From contig NC_089192.1 of NCBI RefSeq assembly GCF_947507565.1, positions 682,001 to 746,000 of the forward strand: a stretch of DNA of 64,000 nt, written 5' to 3'. Made by a program: the position numbers and the translations under genes. Of this stretch, positions 24,350 through 35,609 are shown piece after piece. The notes beneath the pieces are model-generated. The model saw only the letters and a list, made by a program, of their open reading frames with translations, had not been told where the DNA came from and did not search any database. Positions within the stretch are counted from its first letter, which is position 1, and every line of letters begins with the position of its first letter. The DNA is from Oscarella lobularis. Its lineage: Eukaryota; Porifera; Homoscleromorpha; Homosclerophorida; Oscarellidae.

Positions 24350-26155
24350 ATGGACGAAGGTAACATAAGCCTACAATTCGCACATCTCTCCATTGTTCTA
24401 TATAATGTGTCATAGAATGGAGAAACATCTGTCACACAGCGCCGACAGCTGCCGCGGACCGCACCCACTTGCAAGGTAATGACGTCATTGTAATTAATTA
24501 ATTAATTAATTAATTTGCCTTGTAGACTGCTGCGACGATGACTGCGATGACGACAACAGCAATGACGACAACGATGGAGGACGGCCATAGCAAAGATGGC
24601 CTGACACTACCGACGAGGCAGAAGATCGAGGTTCGTACTTCCCTTGGGCCCCGTGTGGAGTAGGCGCGCTCATAAGGGCGGAGAGCTCTCGCACTGCACC
24701 CAAGCTGATTGCACGTTTTGCCACTGTTCCCTCTTTGGGCCAGACGGAACATGTACACTGATCGCGACCTAGGGGTTGGGAGGGAGGGTTTGAAGTGGGG
24801 CAGTGGCATCTCAGCAAGAAGCTTGTATTGTGTGCACGTGCAAGGGCCTAAATGGGGACAACAAAAAGCATAATGTACTGACCATCCTATGCATCGTGCC
24901 GCTTTGCGACTACGATAGACAAAGCATTACGTTCATGCGGGTCCGTATACCGCCATGCATTAGGATTAGGGCGGCTGTCAGTAGGTAGGGCGGTTCCCAA
25001 AGTAGATATAGGTTGTAGCTCCTTCCCCAACGTGCTTAGCTGGCAGCCGCCACGTTAGACCATTTCAGTGGATTCTGAGGTAATCTAGGTTGATTTAGAA
25101 TATAGGATAACTATCTAGGTCAATGGATTTGGAGGTAATCTAGGTTGTTGGTAGAATGTAGGATAATTATCTAGGTCAATGGATTTGGAGGTACTCTAGG
25201 TTGATTTAGTGTAGGTTTTTAATTAATTAATTAAATTTTAGGTCAATGGAATTAGAGGTACTCTAGGTTGATGTAGTATGTAGGTTTTTAAATTTTAGGT
25301 CAATGGATTTAGAGGTACTCTAGGTTGATTTAGAATGTAGGTTTAATTAATTGAATTTTAGGTCAATGGATTTAGAGGTACTCTAGGTTGATTTTTATTT
25401 GTATTAACTAATCCGTATTTTAGCGTAGTTGTATTAGAATAACTTTTGTTTTAGGTAATATTTGAATTTTTTTATTGTGTAGATAAAGGTTTGGAAAAAG
25501 CCGAGTTGAACAGAAGCCATTGGATCATGGTATCCAGTTTCTTTGGCGACTCCCGGAAGGAAGAGGTATGTATTTTAATCACGTTAATGTATCTTGTATT
25601 ATGAGGTTTTATTTTTAGAAACAGAAAAGAACGCAGATAAACGGAAAATGATGGAGCTTGGATTAGAAAACAAGTGGACAACAGAGAAGAAGGTATGACT
25701 GTATATAGAGGTCAGTACGTTTGCTTCAACTTGTTCACATTTTTTGTTAGCATTTTGGTTTAGAGACAAAAAGGCGAGGAAAGGAGGAGGAGGGCACGTC
25801 ATTTTTTATTTGGAGTTTGCCCTTGGCACAAGCAAGTGAAAGAGGTAATTTAATTGGGCATATTGATGTATATTTTTGAGCATTTTTTGTTTATAAACAG
25901 AACAAAGGAAGAAAGGCGAATGATGAAGATTGCATGTGAATTGAAACTGTGTATTTTTTTGCATGCAGGGTGGGAAAATAAAGGGGAGAGGAGAAAAGGG
26001 TGGGAAAATAAAGGAGAAGGGAAGAGGGCGGGGAAATAAAGAAAAGGAAGAGGGGCTCTGCACATTGCGCATTTTTTGCTTTTCATCCTTTTCCATTGAC
26101 CTATCTCACGTTCATCATTTGCGTACGTTAGTTTTTTTCTCAAAATAATTTCTTT
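24350..26155 (+). CDS. Unresolved multi-exon, Lys/Glu-rich gene candidate
   Basis: Several exon-like open segments with good splice borders, not joined into one clean frame. An ATG at 24350 ends at G|GTAAC after ten bases. Joined to 24416-24475 it reads MDEEWRNICHTAPT and on to a GTAATG donor. Later candidates: about 25482-25564, about 25619-25692 (KRKMMELGLENKWTTEKK), about 25764-25842 (RQKGEERRRR, then a hydrophobic stretch), about 25901 onward, and 25969-26150 (GGKIKGRGEKGGKIKEKG). Two alternative frames through 25482-25564 compete, and the best one does not connect to the ATG. No family recognised. It may be a small basic protein, a pseudogene or a spliced non-coding RNA. Confidence 0.25.
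24480..24487. promoter_or_regulatory. CRE palindrome
   Basis: Perfect TGACGTCA right after a candidate splice donor and just before a TTAA-type microsatellite (ATTAATTAATTAATTAATT, about 24494-24516). It could be intronic rather than promoter. Confidence 0.35.
25065..25400. repeat. Minisatellite, about 60-70-bp unit
   Basis: Five to six diverged tandem copies of a unit containing TAGGTCAATGGATTTAGAGG and TACTCTAGGTTGATTTAG. Unit length varies because of TTAATTAATTAA insertions. It lies inside the candidate intron between 24616 and 25481. It is unrelated to satellites A, B and C. Confidence 0.85.
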
Positions 26156-26222
26156 AGGGTGATCTGTCACGTGCTCGACTTCCCCGTCTACTACGTACTG
26201 CGTGTTGTAGCTCCTTCAGCTA

Positions 26223-29200
26223 ATGGCTGACCCGGTTCGTGTGACTTTCGGGGGCCGCATTCATCTAGTGTGACGGATTTGTGTAGATTGTGGAGATCAA
26301 GAAACGCGGTAACGATCTATTCGGCGAGGGAAAGTACGATGAAGCGGCTCAATGCTACACAGCGGCTCTGCGCCTGCCTTCCGCGCCAGAAGACGTTCGT
26401 CTTACTCTTTACAAGAATCGAGCAGCATCCTATCTCAAACTGGTTCGCAATGAGAACGCTCAGCCAATGACCAATAAAAAAACCCCGATATTTTGAATTT
26501 CAGGGTCTTTTTGAAGAGGCTGTCGCTGATGCTTCAAAATGTTGGCTTGTGTAGAAAAGTGTCATTACAGTATGAGGAATCTCTTTTAGGTCTTGCTTTC
26601 AATCCTGTCGACGTGAAGGCGTTGTTTCGACGAAGCCAAGCGTACGAAAAGCTTGGTCAACTCGAGGAGGCATATCAAGATGTCAGGAATCTAATTCGAT
26701 GTGATCCTCGGGTAGGATTTGTCTTAGTAATGAAATTCAAAGCTCGTTGGGGATTCGAAAAATTATTCCCTGTTGACCTACTGTACGTTTTTCTCAGAAC
26801 ACTGCTGCTCAGGAGTCAGCTCGAAGACTAATGGCTGGTCTCTCTGCGAAGGTAAAGAAAGGGTCACGATAGAAGTTACTGAGTCCTGCAAGAAAAGGCA
26901 ATTGTCCAGGCTGACAAATACAGTACAACTGATGGTAGAATATCTCACGTTGTCTCGCAATTGAGAAATGAAAGTGCATCACGAGCAGATAAAGTCAAAG
27001 TTTGTTCTTCACTTACATCTCCTTTGCTTTTGTTGAGCGTGTTTCTCGCTTTTTCAGGCTGCAAGAACTTTGGCTTCGTTATCCCAGGAAAACGCCGCTA
27101 AAGCGTACATTATGAAACACGGTTCGAGCTCAACGTTGGACTCCTATGGGGAAAACCTTGAACCTTGTTCTTGTTCTAGGCTGTCTCTTGGAAATCGTAT
27201 CAATTTTAATTGAATGCGCTTGTGACGTCGATCTGACTCCCCCACTCATTCACTGCCTTGCCAGTCTTTGTGTTGGAGAAGGAAAAAGAGTAGGGCTGTA
27301 CACACATCGCCTCTGTCTAAATCGCGTAATCTTGATATGAAAGGTTGTGTCAATTCTAGAATGCCTGAAAACTGACTTCATCAAAAGCCTCGTCTTATCT
27401 GTGCGTTCATTGATTCCACGTCCTTTCTTCTTTTTATTTCTTTTATAGGCAACGTTTGAAATAGCGAAAAAAGCAATATATCTAGTAGATAGAGCCATCG
27501 ACGCACTAGCATCCCAATTCTCCATAGCAATCTCATCAGGCATGAATATCCAAATGCCTTAGAGTTTAAAATTTTCATTTCAAGTCGTAGATGCGAAAGA
27601 ATTTGCTGTTCAACTATTAGACCTTCTTTCTCGTCTAGTGAAAAGCACGGAGTAGGTGCTGATTTTCATGCCGTACTCAAATATTTTATGTTGTCAGACT
27701 TTCAGCTGAAGCGAGAGACTGCCTTCTAGAAGTCTTGATCCGAGTTGTGCCTCAACACGAAAACGTCGCCTCTCTTTTTCTCCGCCAACGAGGTACACAT
27801 GGAGCCCCAAATGACCCTCGGTGTAATTAATACGTTTGGCTGGCGAAGGGTTGGAGAGTCTTCTTCTCGTCGCGGAAAACGCTCTCAAAGCGACGGAGGC
27901 TCTCGCGAACGATCGCGCCTTTGCTCCACTGATGCCAGTGACGTCTCAAACTCAGATGCACGTTTCCGCTTCTTTGGCCCGATTCTACGAGGCGTGTCGG
28001 TGAGAGCGAGCTGAAGACGAGAGCATGCATAGCTAGACATTGTCTCCACCCAGAAAAGAGACGGACAGGAATGAATTTCAAGCCGTCTGCTCTGCATTCA
28101 TTAGGTCAAGGCACTTTTCGGGTCCAGAGAAGGTTTCGAATTTTGCTTTTAGAGAGAGACTTGGAAATGAATGCCTCCAAGACAGACTCGCCGCTCTTTC
28201 GACCATATCTTCTCTAATGCAAGTACGAAAACATAGCAACGCGTTGAGCAGTGTAGATACTGACCAAGAAGCGTCCTAGGGGATTCCAGAGATAGGTGGT
28301 CGCGTATTCAGCGACGAAACTACGATGGAGGAGGTCATAAAATTAGGAAAACTTGATCACCGCGCTGCCAAAGTAACATAGCCACATATAACAAACTTGA
28401 CTGAGTAAAAATCATTGACCTTGATTAGCAATTGGCCGCGGAAGCGATAGCTCACGCTGCTTCGGATAAAGATAGGTGTGCTGCAATTCTAGCCGAGGTA
28501 TACTGTAGTCTCAATTATTTTATATATCTACGAGGTTTGCCGTTTGATTCTGTTAATTAAGGGTTTTACTATGCTGAAAGATTTATACAAGTCAAAGCAC
28601 GCTGAAATCCGAGTTCGTGCTCTCGTTGTCAGTTCCACGTGATCGTTTTTTCTTTCGTTGTCTTTGATCGAGTGCTGTCTCAAAGGGCTTGTGCAAGTTG
28701 GCCTCAACGGGAGGCGGAAATGCCGGCGAAAAGCCACTTGCCGAGGGTTCGACAGTGAAATTGTATAAGGCAGCGAGAAAGTTTATAACTGACACTGAAA
28801 CGTCGGTCGATATTAAGAAGTGGGCCGCTGAAGGGCTCGCTTTTTTGAGTTTGGACGCTGACGTCAAGGCAGGGTGTTATAGAGTGATGATAGGCTGTAG
28901 TTTTACGCTGTACAATCTCTAGGAGTCGATTATTGAGGACAAAGATGCGATTGAAGCTTTGCTGGCTTTAGCTAAGGTATGACAGTTGCTTGACTTTAAT
29001 TTTTATAGACGTCGAATGTTTCAGACGGGAAATCCCGCTGTCGTTTTTGGGGTGGCAAGCACGCTCGTCAATCTGACGAACAGTTACGAGAAAAAGAAAT
29101 TGGATCCGCAGATGGAGGAATTTGGTCGTATGGCTGGACAATATATCCCCAAAGAACACGAAAAAGTACACACTCAACTTCCTTAGTAGCCTCTCCTCCC

Positions 29201-31111
29201 AGCGTATTCTAGGATGCGGAAGAGTTTGTGAAAAAGAGAATAGAAGGATTGCTGCAGGTAAGTGGTCCACGTCAGTAGTTTTATTAGCTTATTTAATTAT
29301 GTAAGTGCAATGTTACTACCGCTTTGGTCGCTCTGTCTTCAACGGAAAGTGACGGATGTCGAGAATTACTGTCGAGGGTCTTCCTAGCTATAACAACAGA
29401 ACAGAAACACAGAGGACATATAGTTCAGCAAGGCGGAGCCAAGGTAAAAAAACGTTATCGATTTAGCTAGGTGCATTCAGGGTTCTGCCCACGTGGTCGG
29501 CATGGGTCGGCCCCGACCCTCACTCGCCTATCGCCGACCCATACACTACTAAAACGTTATGCCGTTTGCCTTCTCCCCATGCCTTTTGCCTTCTCCTATT
29601 CCCTTTGCCTTCTCCTATGCCTTTTGCCTTCTCCCTATGCCTTTTGCCTTCTCCCTATGCCTTTTGCCTTTTCCCTATGCGTTTGCCTTCTCCCTATGCC
29701 TTTTGCCTTCTCCCTATGCCTTTTGCCTTTTCCCTATGCCTTTGCCTTCTCCCTATGCCTTTTGCCTTTTCCCTATGCCTTTTGCCTTCTCCCTATGCCT
29801 TTGCCTTCTCCGTATGCCTTTGCCTTCTTCCCGTTCGAACGTTCAAGACAATTTTTAAAATGGTTTTAAATATGGTCCAAGACAATTTTGCCTTAGACGA
29901 TTCATAAAAGTGTCTTGGACAATTTTCCAGACCTTCTTCCCACACTGAAAAAATTCTCGGCAGAACCCTGTGCATTTATTCTATATCTCATAGTCTCTGC
30001 TTCCTTTGGCACTCAAAGGAACGGAAAGGGGAAAACACATTGCGGCTCAAGCTCTAGCCAAAATAGCCATTACAACGGACCCAAGAATGGCATTTCCAGG
30101 GCAGAGAGTACGTGTCGTGGAATACAGCTCAACGCTATCCGTATATTCTACACGTATAGATGATGGAAACAGTTCGTCCACTCGTTGGCTTACTCAAATC
30201 AGAAGAAGTATCTCTACGTTCATTTTATATTGATTTTTTTACTTTCTTATTGAGGGTCTTCAACAATTTGAAGCACTCATGGCTCTAACAAATTTGGCGT
30301 CGATTGACGACGACGTTCGAAATCGTATCGTTGACGAAAAGGGAATTAGTTACATTGAGTCGCTCCAATTTGACGACGACGACATGCTACGACGCGCGGC
30401 GACCGAATGCATGTGCAATTTGATTATGAACGAAAAGGTGCACCGGGGCAGTCAAATTCAATATATAGAAGAAAATCCCTTCCATCAAACTTTAGGTCTT
30501 TCAAATGTATGTTGATGACGCTCCCACTGAAAGAGTCAAACTCATGACTCTATTTGCTGGCGAGGAAGACTTTGAGCTAGCTCGGTAAAGTGGAAAACTT
30601 CCTTTAGATATCTCGTTTTTATTAGAGATTTGTTTAGGGCGGCCTCTGGAGCGTTAGCTATGCTCACGGGAAATGAAGTTGTGTGCAAGAAGATGATGGA
30701 TGTTGGGCCTACGTAGCTCTGCCCATATCTACTCTATGACGCGTTTTTTTAGATCAAGGCCTGCGTCGAGATAATGCAGCAGCTCATGTGCTCACAAGAG
30801 CCCGAGCTTCAGCATAGGTAGACACCAGAAACTAGCCTACGTATTTATCTAGAGCTATCATTTGTAGAGGATCACATATAGTAGCCAATTTGGTTGCCGT
30901 GAGCAAGGAAATAGCAGAGAAGGCAAGATTCAATAGTGAAAGTGCGTGAAAATATCAAGTTTTGCGGCAGGTGATTGAAGACAAAGGACTGGAGGTCCTA
31001 ATGGCAGTGTCAAAGCAACCCGAAGGCGTGTGTCCTCAAGCAAAAGAAGCAGCAGACAAAGCGCTCAAAACCCTAGTCAAGTGGGGCCTCATAAAACCAG
31101 TAAAGCCATAA
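26223..31111 (+). CDS. UNC45: UNC45 myosin chaperone
   Basis: Multi-exon gene (about 25 exons) for UNC45, the Hsp90 co-chaperone that folds myosin heads. The start exon is MADP, joined through a 52-nt intron with a GTTCGT donor to IVEIKKRGNDLFGEGKYDEAAQCY. Three TPR repeats follow (to about residue 110; RSQAYEKLGQLEEAY in the third), the Hsp90-binding part. Armadillo-type central and UCS domains follow, recognised in ALKGTERGKHIAAQALAKI, FEALMALTNLAS and RRAATECMCNL near 30279-30440, ending TLVKWGLIKPVKP. Exons verified in frame include 26287-26442, 26504-26540, 26590-26711, 26798-26851, 26898-26999, 27058-27121 and 27180-27289. One intron near 27538 needs a GC donor. An intron near the UCS region holds a transposon-like insertion. 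The family's full length appears to be present. Confidence 0.93.
29478..29970. mobile_element. MITE-like element in a UNC45 intron
   Basis: A 493-bp block bounded by 12-bp perfect terminal inverted repeats (CAGGGTTCTGCC at 29478-29489; its complement at 29959-29970), flanked on both sides by TGCATT (29472-29477 and 29971-29976), a 6-bp target-site duplication. It contains no transposase. Inside lies a CT-rich minisatellite, and the right half has AAGACAATTTT and TTGGACAATTTT motifs. It sits between exons ending QGGAK and starting at the ALKGTERGK segment, so it is removed by splicing. CAGGG ends are seen in several DNA-transposon superfamilies; I cannot assign one. Confidence 0.7.
29559..29833. 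repeat. CT-rich minisatellite within the MITE
   Basis: About 13 tandem copies of a 20-21-bp unit, CCTTTTGCCTTCTCCCTATG, with variants lacking one or two T. All three plus frames stay open (LPSPYAF types), a by-product of low complexity. Confidence 0.9.
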
Positions 31112-31149
31112 CGATCATCATTTCGAACATAATCAATTTGGAATAATCC

Positions 31150-31155
31150 AATAAA
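31150..31155 (+). promoter_or_regulatory. Poly(A) signal of UNC45
   Basis: AATAAA 39 bp after the UNC45 stop codon, in a run CCAATAAAAAAAA. Only 26 bp separate it from the last codon of the converging POLR3K gene, so the two 3' ends probably overlap. Confidence 0.6.
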
Positions 31156-31181
31156 AAAAACTATGATTATTAGTTATAGGT

Positions 31182-31561
31182 TCATTCTTTCCATCTGTGA
31201 CTGCACTCGGCGTTGCAGCACTTATAGAACGTCGTCATAGGCTCGTCGGCAGATCGAGTCTGCATCTGCATGAAGTAGGCACGCGGATGATGACACTTGG
31301 GGCAAGGCTCTGCCAAAGGACAGACGCGTTCCTTACGAGTTATCCCTGCACTCTTAGTCTCTTACCTTCGGTCGAGTCGACGTTTTCCCAGGCGGCTTTG
31401 CCGCCGAGCACATCGTCGACCTCCTTCATCTTCGGATAGGTCCTGCTCGACAGTTTCGACATGTTGTGCACGTACGGACACGTGCTGCACGCAAATTGGA
31501 ACGATTCCTGTCCATCTTCGACGACTAGAATGTTCCCGCATAGGGGACAATACAGACGCAT
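31182..31561 (-). CDS. POLR3K: RNA polymerase III subunit RPC10 (POLR3K)
   Basis: Two-exon gene: exon 1 is 31366-31561, exon 2 is 31182-31309. It gives 107 residues, against 108 in the human protein. An N-terminal zinc ribbon CPLCGN...[10 protein letters not shown] is followed by the invariant linker [21 protein letters not shown]. The C-terminal TFIIS-like ribbon is [24 protein letters not shown] in part, then [10 protein letters not shown]. The conserved acidic pair Asp-Glu of the RSADEP hairpin, needed for RNA cleavage by Pol III, is present. The subunit works in termination and reinitiation. The splice junction GAAG|GTAAG...CAG|AGCC restores the frame. The gene is head-to-head with glutaminase (71 bp between start codons) and tail-to-tail with UNC45. 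Confidence 0.97.
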
Positions 31562-31632
31562 GTTTTTTATTGTTTTCTCCTAACGCACGTTCGACATTCT
31601 TCTTTCGGAGCGTTCTTCTTTCTCTGCGCTAT
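31562..31632. promoter_or_regulatory. Bidirectional promoter POLR3K / glutaminase
   Basis: Only 71 bp separate the two start codons, so both core promoters or 5' UTRs overlap. The stretch is T/C-rich (TTCTTCTTTCGGAGCG). No TATA box and no CRE octamer are visible here. Confidence 0.6.
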
Positions 31633-33683
31633 ATGTTTACGCGTATCGGGACTGCGGCGCTCCGGTACGCCGCCTTGATTACTGTGCTGTTTCCTTGTTG
31701 AGAATTAGTCTATAGGAGCTGTTTTCGGCAGAGTTTCTCCCGAAAATTTGCCTCGACCGAAAATCTACTCGTAGATCTTTACAGGAAGGAAGGTGCCTTG
31801 GATACCGTGACCGTTTCTCTGGCCCTCAACGTAATTTTGTAAAGAAAAATCGACGTTCTGATGCTGTAGCACTTCTTCCAGGATCTCCGAGATGGTGGCA
31901 TTAGGAAGACCGATAAAAGACTTTTGCCCCTACTCGAACGTCTTGTGCACGCCCAGGAAAACGAAAACGGGCAAATGAGCGCAGAAGAATTCGAAAAGTT
32001 GCACCCTTGCGTTTGGTGTTTGAACTGCAAAGCGAAATTTCTGTACAGATTATTGAATTGCACGAATTTGGAGTTGGCCTATAAGGCTTTTCAAAAACAG
32101 CTTATCATACCCGACTTCCAAGGATTTCGCGCCGAAGTAACGGACATATTTGAAGGAGTTCGAGAGAATCGAGAAGGAAATGTGAGAATTAATTAATTAA
32201 TTAATTAATTAATAAAAGTAGAATTGAATTTACAGATTGCTACGTATATTCCTGATTTGGCTAAAGTCGACCCTGATCTGTGGGCTGCTGCAATTTGCTC
32301 AGTTGATGGGCAGAGGTGAGAGGATTGATACTTCCTTTCCTTACTTATCTAGGCTTCTGGTTACTTTAGATTGGCTTTGGGTGATTCTGCTAAGAGATTC
32401 TCTGTTCAGTCTGCGGGAAAGTGTTTGAATTATGCAATAGCTCTTGATTCTGTTTCATCTGATGTGGTGTGCAATACATGTAGTGCCCAAAGTCTTTTGA
32501 TACCCAATACATTTTCTCTAAGGTTCATAAATACATTGGACTGGAACAAAGTGGAAAAGAATTCAACGCAATTACTCTAAATGAAGAAGGTCTACAAAAT
32601 AGACCAATTTCTTTTTCACTTTACCTACACCATTTCAGGCCGGCCTCATAATCCCATGATCAATAGTGGATCATTAGTGTTGTGTTCATTACTGGAGGTT
32701 AGTGCTCAGTTCTCTTATGTCTTAACATCTTAAGGTGGGACTTCCTTTAGAGAGGACGCAGCGTTTCCGACAAGCTGGATTTTGTAAGCCACGTCCGTCA
32801 AAGACTTGATTCTTACAAAGTAGTGCATTAGGTGCGGTCACAGTATGAGCGATTGTGCGGCGGAGAATCGGTTGGCACAAACTCTTCCACGTCTGTCGAA
32901 TACAATTAATTCATACACAATATGATATATTTTTTCGTGTACAACTAGTTACAGTTCAGAGAAGGAGACTGGTCATCGAAATTATGCAATTGGTCATTTA
33001 CTTCAAGATAGTGGGGTGCAGTGGAAATACTCCTTGCTATATTTATTTTTTCTATTGGTTCTATTTTGTATTTCTAGGCTTTCCCTGCCGATGGTCCACC
33101 TCTAGGTGAAATCTTGGATTTCTATTTTCACGTACATGCTGAACTTAATTAAAGCGCAACTCCTTTGCACTAGCTCGATGTCTTTGCAGCTGTGTTCCAT
33201 TGAAATCACCGCTGACACTGGCGCAGTGATAGCAGCCACGCTGGCCAATGGGGGCATTTGTCCAACGACAGGCGAAAAAGTTCTATCAGCTCTTGCAGTG
33301 AGAAATACTCTATCGCTGATGTTCTCCTGTGGCCTCTACGACTATTCTGGCCAATGGGCATTTGCAGTAAGAAAAATAGGAGGTCTTATGTAAAGAGCTG
33401 TGACGGTTTGAACGTAGGTCGGTCTACCGGCTAAATCAGGCGTGTCTGGCTGCATTCTTGTCGTCGTTCCCAACAAAATGGGACTGTGTTTGATGAGCCC
33501 ACGACTCGAGGAACACGGGAACAGCGTTAGGGGAATCGATTTTGCAAAGGTAGCGTACACCAAGATTTTTCCAGACACTAGGTGAAGTCGACTTTTTAGA
33601 GACTTGCAGATAAATACAACTTGCATCAATTCGACTTATCCGGAAAAGACTACAAAAGAGAAATCGAAGAAGAAGCGAACTAA
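31633..33683 (+). CDS. GLS: Glutaminase, mitochondrial-type, without ankyrin tail
   Basis: Fourteen exons splice to a 449-residue glutaminase (glutamine to glutamate plus ammonia). Exons: 31633-31664, 31716-31830, 31882-32181, 32236-32315, 32370-32466, 32523-32589, 32639-32697, 32751-32783, 32832-32890, 32955-33015, 33078-33131, 33190-33366, 33418-33549, 33600-33683. The total is an exact multiple of three. The N-terminus [20 protein letters not shown] is Arg/Ser-rich without acids, as in a mitochondrial presequence. A helical EF-like region follows ([15 protein letters not shown]), then the beta-lactamase-like catalytic domain with the Ser-x-x-Lys dyad (QSAGK), PHNPMINSG, the [10 protein letters not shown] Glu/Asn and the [10 protein letters not shown] Tyr. 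After [17 protein letters not shown] it stops, so the ankyrin repeats of vertebrate GLS are missing. An ATTA microsatellite (about 32190-32215) lies in intron 3. Confidence 0.95.
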
Positions 33684-33779
33684 AAAGAGTATGCTACAAC
33701 GTAGAGCAGATGCTGGCCTAATTCTTAGTAGTCTCACGATTTGGAGATGTTTGTTTCATAGTTTCACCCTGTACTAAAA

Positions 33780-35502
33780 TCAAATCGGTGGTAGCGTTCG
33801 TTTCTCGCTCTCCGTCAAATCCGGATGCCACATGTCGATGATGAATATCAGTCGAAAGCTGCTGCCGTTGTGCCACACTTCGTGCTCAAAAGAGTCGTCG
33901 AGAATTATCACTTTTCCCTCCTCCCACACCCTAGGAAAGAAGAAAAAAATCGCGCGCTATGAAAAGGAGATACTGGACGCCTCAGACTTCGTTTCACTGC
34001 CACAGCGAATATTCACGCCTTTCGGTATGACCAATCCCAAATGCATTCTCAAACGACAATTGGTCGGACCAGTGTGCGGCCAAATATGAGTCCCAGGATG
34101 CATAACCGAGTATTTGATCTAAAAGAACGTTTGACCTGTACTTCCTTTCTCTCTCTCCTAGGGAAACGAACCTGGCCCCTGGAGCATTGAGCCGCCTCCT
34201 TGATTTGCCTCACAATTTGACACGTTTTTGGAACGCGATTGCAGCTCTTCGTTTCGAACCCCCTCTGAAAGAGAGTGAATTGAAGCCACTGCCCCGACTC
34301 GCGAAGATTCTCGTCCTCGGCTTCGAACCCCCCTCTTCCTACATCCATCACGGCCAAACCTTCGTCTCGTATAACTTCCCAATTTCTTTCTAGCATCCGA
34401 ATGGACTTGACGTATGGCGTATCGACCGGATTCCACCACGGACGCGAGTCGAGTCGATTGACATTATACAGAGATCGTTGCCAGGGGCTCTTAAACAATC
34501 CCATCTTCGTGGCCTCATTATATATCTCATATGCCTAGGAGGACTAAAGTCGAATATTTTGAAAGCGTCTCGCTTCTTTTCGTTACCTCGTCGCGTCTTC
34601 CCAATCGATGCAATGCGTCGCCCAAGTGAAAATAGAATCGTCCCTCGCGACAACGATCGTCATCGCCGCGGATACCGCGATACAGATACGGCACTGCCTC
34701 CTCGTACTTCGTCTCTAACTTAAGCAGGAAACCGTAGTGACCCAAGGCGAATCCGTCGTCGGATCGTCGTCTCAGGACGTCCTCGATCACCGCCTTGGCC
34801 TTGTCGTTTTGACCCGTTAGCAGATAGTGCAAAGCCAACTCGTTCAAAACGCTTGTGTCGCCCGGCAAAACGTCTATCAGTCGACGCAGACTTTCAACGG
34901 CATCCGCTTCGTTTCCACTAAATCCTTGCCTATCGGCTAGCCTCACTATTGCACGCTTCAAGATCTCCTTGTTTTCAGCAGACGATTCTTTCTTCACAAA
35001 GTCCCACATCTTTTTATAGGCTGCTATGGCTTTGTCTAGGATCTCGTTGCTCTGTCGTTCCTCGGATAACTGGTCTAATGCTAAAGCGAGGCCGTAGTAT
35101 GCGCGAATGCTCTTGACGTTTTCCGTCAGAGCGGCAAATTCGACGACTGCTTCCTTAGTGCGTTTTTGCTGAAGAGCTTTATAGGCATTCGCTATTTCGC
35201 GCGCTATGGGATAGTCGGGGTCAGAAGAATGGATCGGTTTTGCAAGTGGGTGTGGTTGGGATGATCGTCGCGTTGATTTTTGGTTCTCAGTGCGACTGGT
35301 GTTGGCATTGTTATTGATTGGCGGGTTGCTCAAGGCAAACCAGACTCCGACGGCAACCAAAGCGACAATTATCGATCCAGCTACTAGGAGAGTAGCCGTT
35401 GCCGATTTCGCTTCGCTGACTGCCTGAAAAATGCATCAAAAGCACGAACCACATTGTCTGATAAGATACTGTTTTCTCCTTGACGAGTTCTGGCTTTTGC
35501 AT
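33780..35502 (-). CDS. ASPH: Aspartyl/asparaginyl beta-hydroxylase
   Basis: Five exons (35470-35502, 34587-35423, 34172-34534, 33988-34118, 33780-33930) give 504 residues. This is a type II ER membrane protein: a short cytosolic MQKPELVKEKT, a membrane segment ATLLVAGSIIVALVAVGVWF, a short Asn/Ser-rich linker, TPR-like helices and the C-terminal oxygenase. Diagnostic catalytic sequence: GLFKSPWQRSLYNVN, PWW, LERNWEVIRDEGLAVMD, HPGTHIWPHTGPTNCRLRMH and LDDSFEHEVW. The two iron-binding histidines (in WPHTGPTN and SFEHEVW) and the oxoglutarate-binding Arg are present; the family lacks the usual acidic iron ligand. It hydroxylates Asp/Asn in EGF domains. It is head-to-head with the polycystin gene (107 bp between start codons). 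The linker is much shorter than in vertebrate full-length forms. Confidence 0.95.
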
Positions 35503-35609
35503 TGGAGGATCTGTAGAGCGCGCAGGTAAAGGTGTGACGTCACCTGCATATTTTTCTCTCCAACACCCGCCAACTATAACTAGTAGCTACCGTTTGCTTA
35601 CAGAAAATC
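35503..35609. promoter_or_regulatory. Bidirectional promoter ASPH / polycystin with CRE
   Basis: 107 bp between divergent start codons, with a perfect TGACGTCA at 35535-35542 within AGGTGTGACGTCACCTGC, itself an extended palindrome (GGTGTGACGTCACC). Its position suggests it could serve both genes. Confidence 0.6.

Noticed and set aside
24416-24475. Upstream exons 24350-24616 as the 5' end of UNC45
   Set aside because: They join UNC45 exon 26287 in the wrong phase; ATG 26223 with a GTTCGT donor gives a clean MADPIVEIKKRGN start.
25806-26096. Minus-strand ORFs near 25.8-26.2 kb
   Set aside because: Pro/Phe/Ser low-complexity complements of a purine-rich plus strand, no domain or splice support.
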